A stretch of 15,764 bases of DNA from NCBI GenBank assembly GCA_036745495.1, contig DAIOGA010000017.1:1-15764 (forward strand). The letters are read 5' to 3'. The stretch comes from Methylopumilus sp036745495 (GTDB lineage: Bacteria > Pseudomonadota > Gammaproteobacteria > Burkholderiales > Methylophilaceae). The number at the start of each line of letters is the position of its first letter. Positions within the stretch are counted from its first letter, which is position 1. The notes beneath the pieces are model-generated. The model saw only the letters and a program-made list of their open reading frames with translations. It had not been told where the DNA came from and did no database searches. Of this stretch, positions 14,720 to 15,764 are shown in pieces. The position numbers and the translations under genes are program-made.

Positions 14720-15733
14720 ATGACAAAAAAAGTTGCTGTCATTGGCGGCGGTATCGTGGGGTGTATAACCTCATTTTTTCTTATTAAAAAAGGATACGAA
14801 GTCGTTTTGGTTGATCAAAACGCTATAGGCCAAGAAGCTTCATGGGCTGGGGCTGGCATTCTTTCTCCTTTATTACCTTGGAACTACGAAGATACTGTTA
14901 ATGATCTTTGTTTTGGAAGCGCTAACTTTTATTATGAGCTTTCTGAGACTCTAAAAAAAGATACAGGGATAGATCCTGAATGGGTTGATTCAGGAATGTT
15001 GATCTATGGTGTTGCTGATAAAGATCACGCAATAAGTTGGTGCCAAAAAAATCATATTGAAATTCAGCAAGTGCAAACAGAAAAAACAATATGCTTACTT
15101 TTGCCTCAAGTTGCTCAAATTAGAAATCCTCGTTTACTTAAAGCCTTGAAAACATATTTAATTAAAAATAATGTTGTCATGATGGAACATCAAAAAGTTA
15201 CTCCCATTTCCGATTCAAGTGATTTTATCCGCCATCTTCAAATCGAGAATGGGATGAATTTAAAAGCTGATTATTATGTTGTGGCTTCTGGAGCATGGAG
15301 CTCCTATATTTTAAATGAAATTGAGATGCCAAAAATTAAACCGATAAGAGGGCAGCTCATTCAATACCCTGCTATTCAAGAAAAGTTGCCCTATATTCTT
15401 TACAAAGATGATTTCTATTTGGTGCAAAGACATGATGGCATAGTTCTTGCGGGGAGTACAAAAGAGGATGTTGGTTTTGATAAAAGCATTACAGAAGAGG
15501 CTAGACATTCTCTTCAAAAGAAAGCTGAATCTTTAATGCCAGCATTAGAAAACTACAATATTGAAAATCAATGGAGTGGCTTGAGACCAGGTTCGAAAGG
15601 AAATGTACCTATGATAGAAAAGCATCATAAATACAATAATGTATACTTAAACATAGGACATTATCGTTATGGGTTGACTATGGCACCTAAGGCAGCAAAA
15701 ATAATTACTGATTTAATAACCTTAAATGGATAG
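14720..15733 (+). CDS. thiO: Glycine oxidase ThiO (FAD-dependent amine oxidase)
   Basis: The 337-residue protein is a DAO-family flavoenzyme. The dinucleotide-binding motif VIGGGIVG (7-14) opens the protein, followed by SWAGAGILSP (41-50), typical of glycine oxidases. The segment GSTKEDVGFDKS (245-256) is characteristic of ThiO. Arg289 in WSGLRPGS and Arg316 in GHYRYGL match the two arginines (302 and 329 in B. subtilis as remembered) that hold the substrate carboxylate. ThiO oxidises glycine to the imine used to build the thiazole ring of thiamine; thiS and thiG are not in this window. It starts 3 bp after the antiporter stop, so cotranscription is likely. A D-amino acid dehydrogenase role is the main alternative but fits the motifs less well. 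Confidence 0.9.
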   Translation: MTKKVAVIGGGIVGCITSFFLIKKGYEVVLVDQNAIGQEASWAGAGILSPLLPWNYEDTVNDLCFGSANFYYELSETLKKDTGIDPEWVDSGMLIYGVADKDHAISWCQKNHIEIQQVQTEKTICLLLPQVAQIRNPRLLKALKTYLIKNNVVMMEHQKVTPISDSSDFIRHLQIENGMNLKADYYVVASGAWSSYILNEIEMPKIKPIRGQLIQYPAIQEKLPYILYKDDFYLVQRHDGIVLAGSTKEDVGFDKSITEEARHSLQKKAESLMPALENYNIENQWSGLRPGSKGNVPMIEKHHKYNNVYLNIGHYRYGLTMAPKAAKIITDLITLNG

Positions 15734-15735
15734 GC

Positions 15736-15764
15736 ATGATGCGTTTAAATATTTTTATAGCTTT
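15736..15764 (+). CDS. Possible start of an unidentified gene, cut by the window end
   Basis: An ATG ATG pair 2 bp after the thiO stop opens a frame reading MMRLNIFIA to the window edge without a stop. Close spacing in the same direction suggests a third gene of the antiporter-thiO unit. Nine residues are too few to name a product; they are hydrophobic enough to begin a membrane or exported protein. Confidence 0.4.

Noticed and set aside
14479..14742. Minus-strand 87-codon frame across the antiporter-thiO junction
   Set aside because: Antisense to two well-supported genes, with no known domain; treated as a chance frame.
1..15764. Mobile elements, CRISPR arrays, tRNA or rRNA genes, riboswitches, prophage
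   Set aside because: No repeats, transposase or integrase motifs, cloverleaf-like stretches or spacers large enough were seen; nearly all bases are in conserved housekeeping or regulatory genes.
15736..15764. Type IV pilin-like gene start after thiO
   Set aside because: The first residues (MMRLNIFIA) do not show the GFTLIE prepilin motif, and too little sequence is present to name it.

Overview
The window reads as a compact, AT-rich, gene-dense chromosome segment from a free-living betaproteobacterium. The order kdsD-kdsC-lptC-lptA-lptB-rpoN-hpf-(hprK)-rapZ-EIIA-ptsH-ptsI is the betaproteobacterial form of the rpoN/LPS-transport locus. An NtrX-type regulator ending in ERTHLYRKLKQLG and a divergent KefB/C-like antiporter with thiO behind it also fit. 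Low GC, almost no spacer DNA and trimmed regulatory genes suggest a streamlined Methylophilales lineage (OM43 / Candidatus Methylopumilus type). That placement is inferred from recalled gene order and protein similarity, not from a search.

Layout. Positions 1-1083 (+) hold the 3' part of an NtrX-like response regulator whose AAA+ domain is degenerate. It converges, with a 1-bp spacer, on a 14-gene minus-strand run from 12811 down to 1085. In transcription order this run is kdsD, kdsC, lptC, lptA, lptB, rpoN, hpf, hprK, rapZ, a mannose-family PTS EIIA gene, ptsH, ptsI, prlC and xth. Spacers within the run are at most 26 bp, and five junctions overlap. The only sizeable non-coding stretch is the 90-bp divergent region at 12812-12901. 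Rightward from it run a CPA2 cation:proton antiporter gene and thiO, then the first codons of an unidentified ORF cut by the window end. No RNA gene, insertion sequence, CRISPR array or integrase was seen.

How the genes fit together. KdsD and KdsC make Kdo precursors for lipopolysaccharide, and LptC, LptA and LptB are parts of the LPS transport machine. RpoN is sigma-54 and HPF is a ribosome hibernation factor. EI (ptsI), HPr (ptsH) and a lone EIIA-Man-like protein form a phosphoryl relay with no sugar permease, so it is probably purely regulatory. HPrK would add a second control by phosphorylating Ser46 of HPr. RapZ is a P-loop/RNA-binding-type regulator.

Main points of interest. (1) HprK lacks its whole N-terminal domain, and ptsN (EIIA-Ntr), normally between hpf and hprK, is absent. 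hpf now overlaps hprK by 4 nt, which one deletion could explain. (2) The NtrX-like protein has lost the Walker A lysine, the Walker B aspartate, the GAFTGA loop and the sensor II arginine, so it is unlikely to be a classical sigma-54 activator. (3) kdsD, the first gene of the long run, has a good sigma-70-type promoter placed so that the transcript would be leaderless. (4) Two runs of exactly 100 N interrupt ptsI and the antiporter gene; comparison with remembered homologs suggests both stand for longer missing sequence (about 230 and 255-265 nt). I did not find a wholly new system. The strongest candidate for something undescribed is the reduced regulatory PTS: HprK catalytic core, HPr, EI and EIIA-Man, without EIIA-Ntr.
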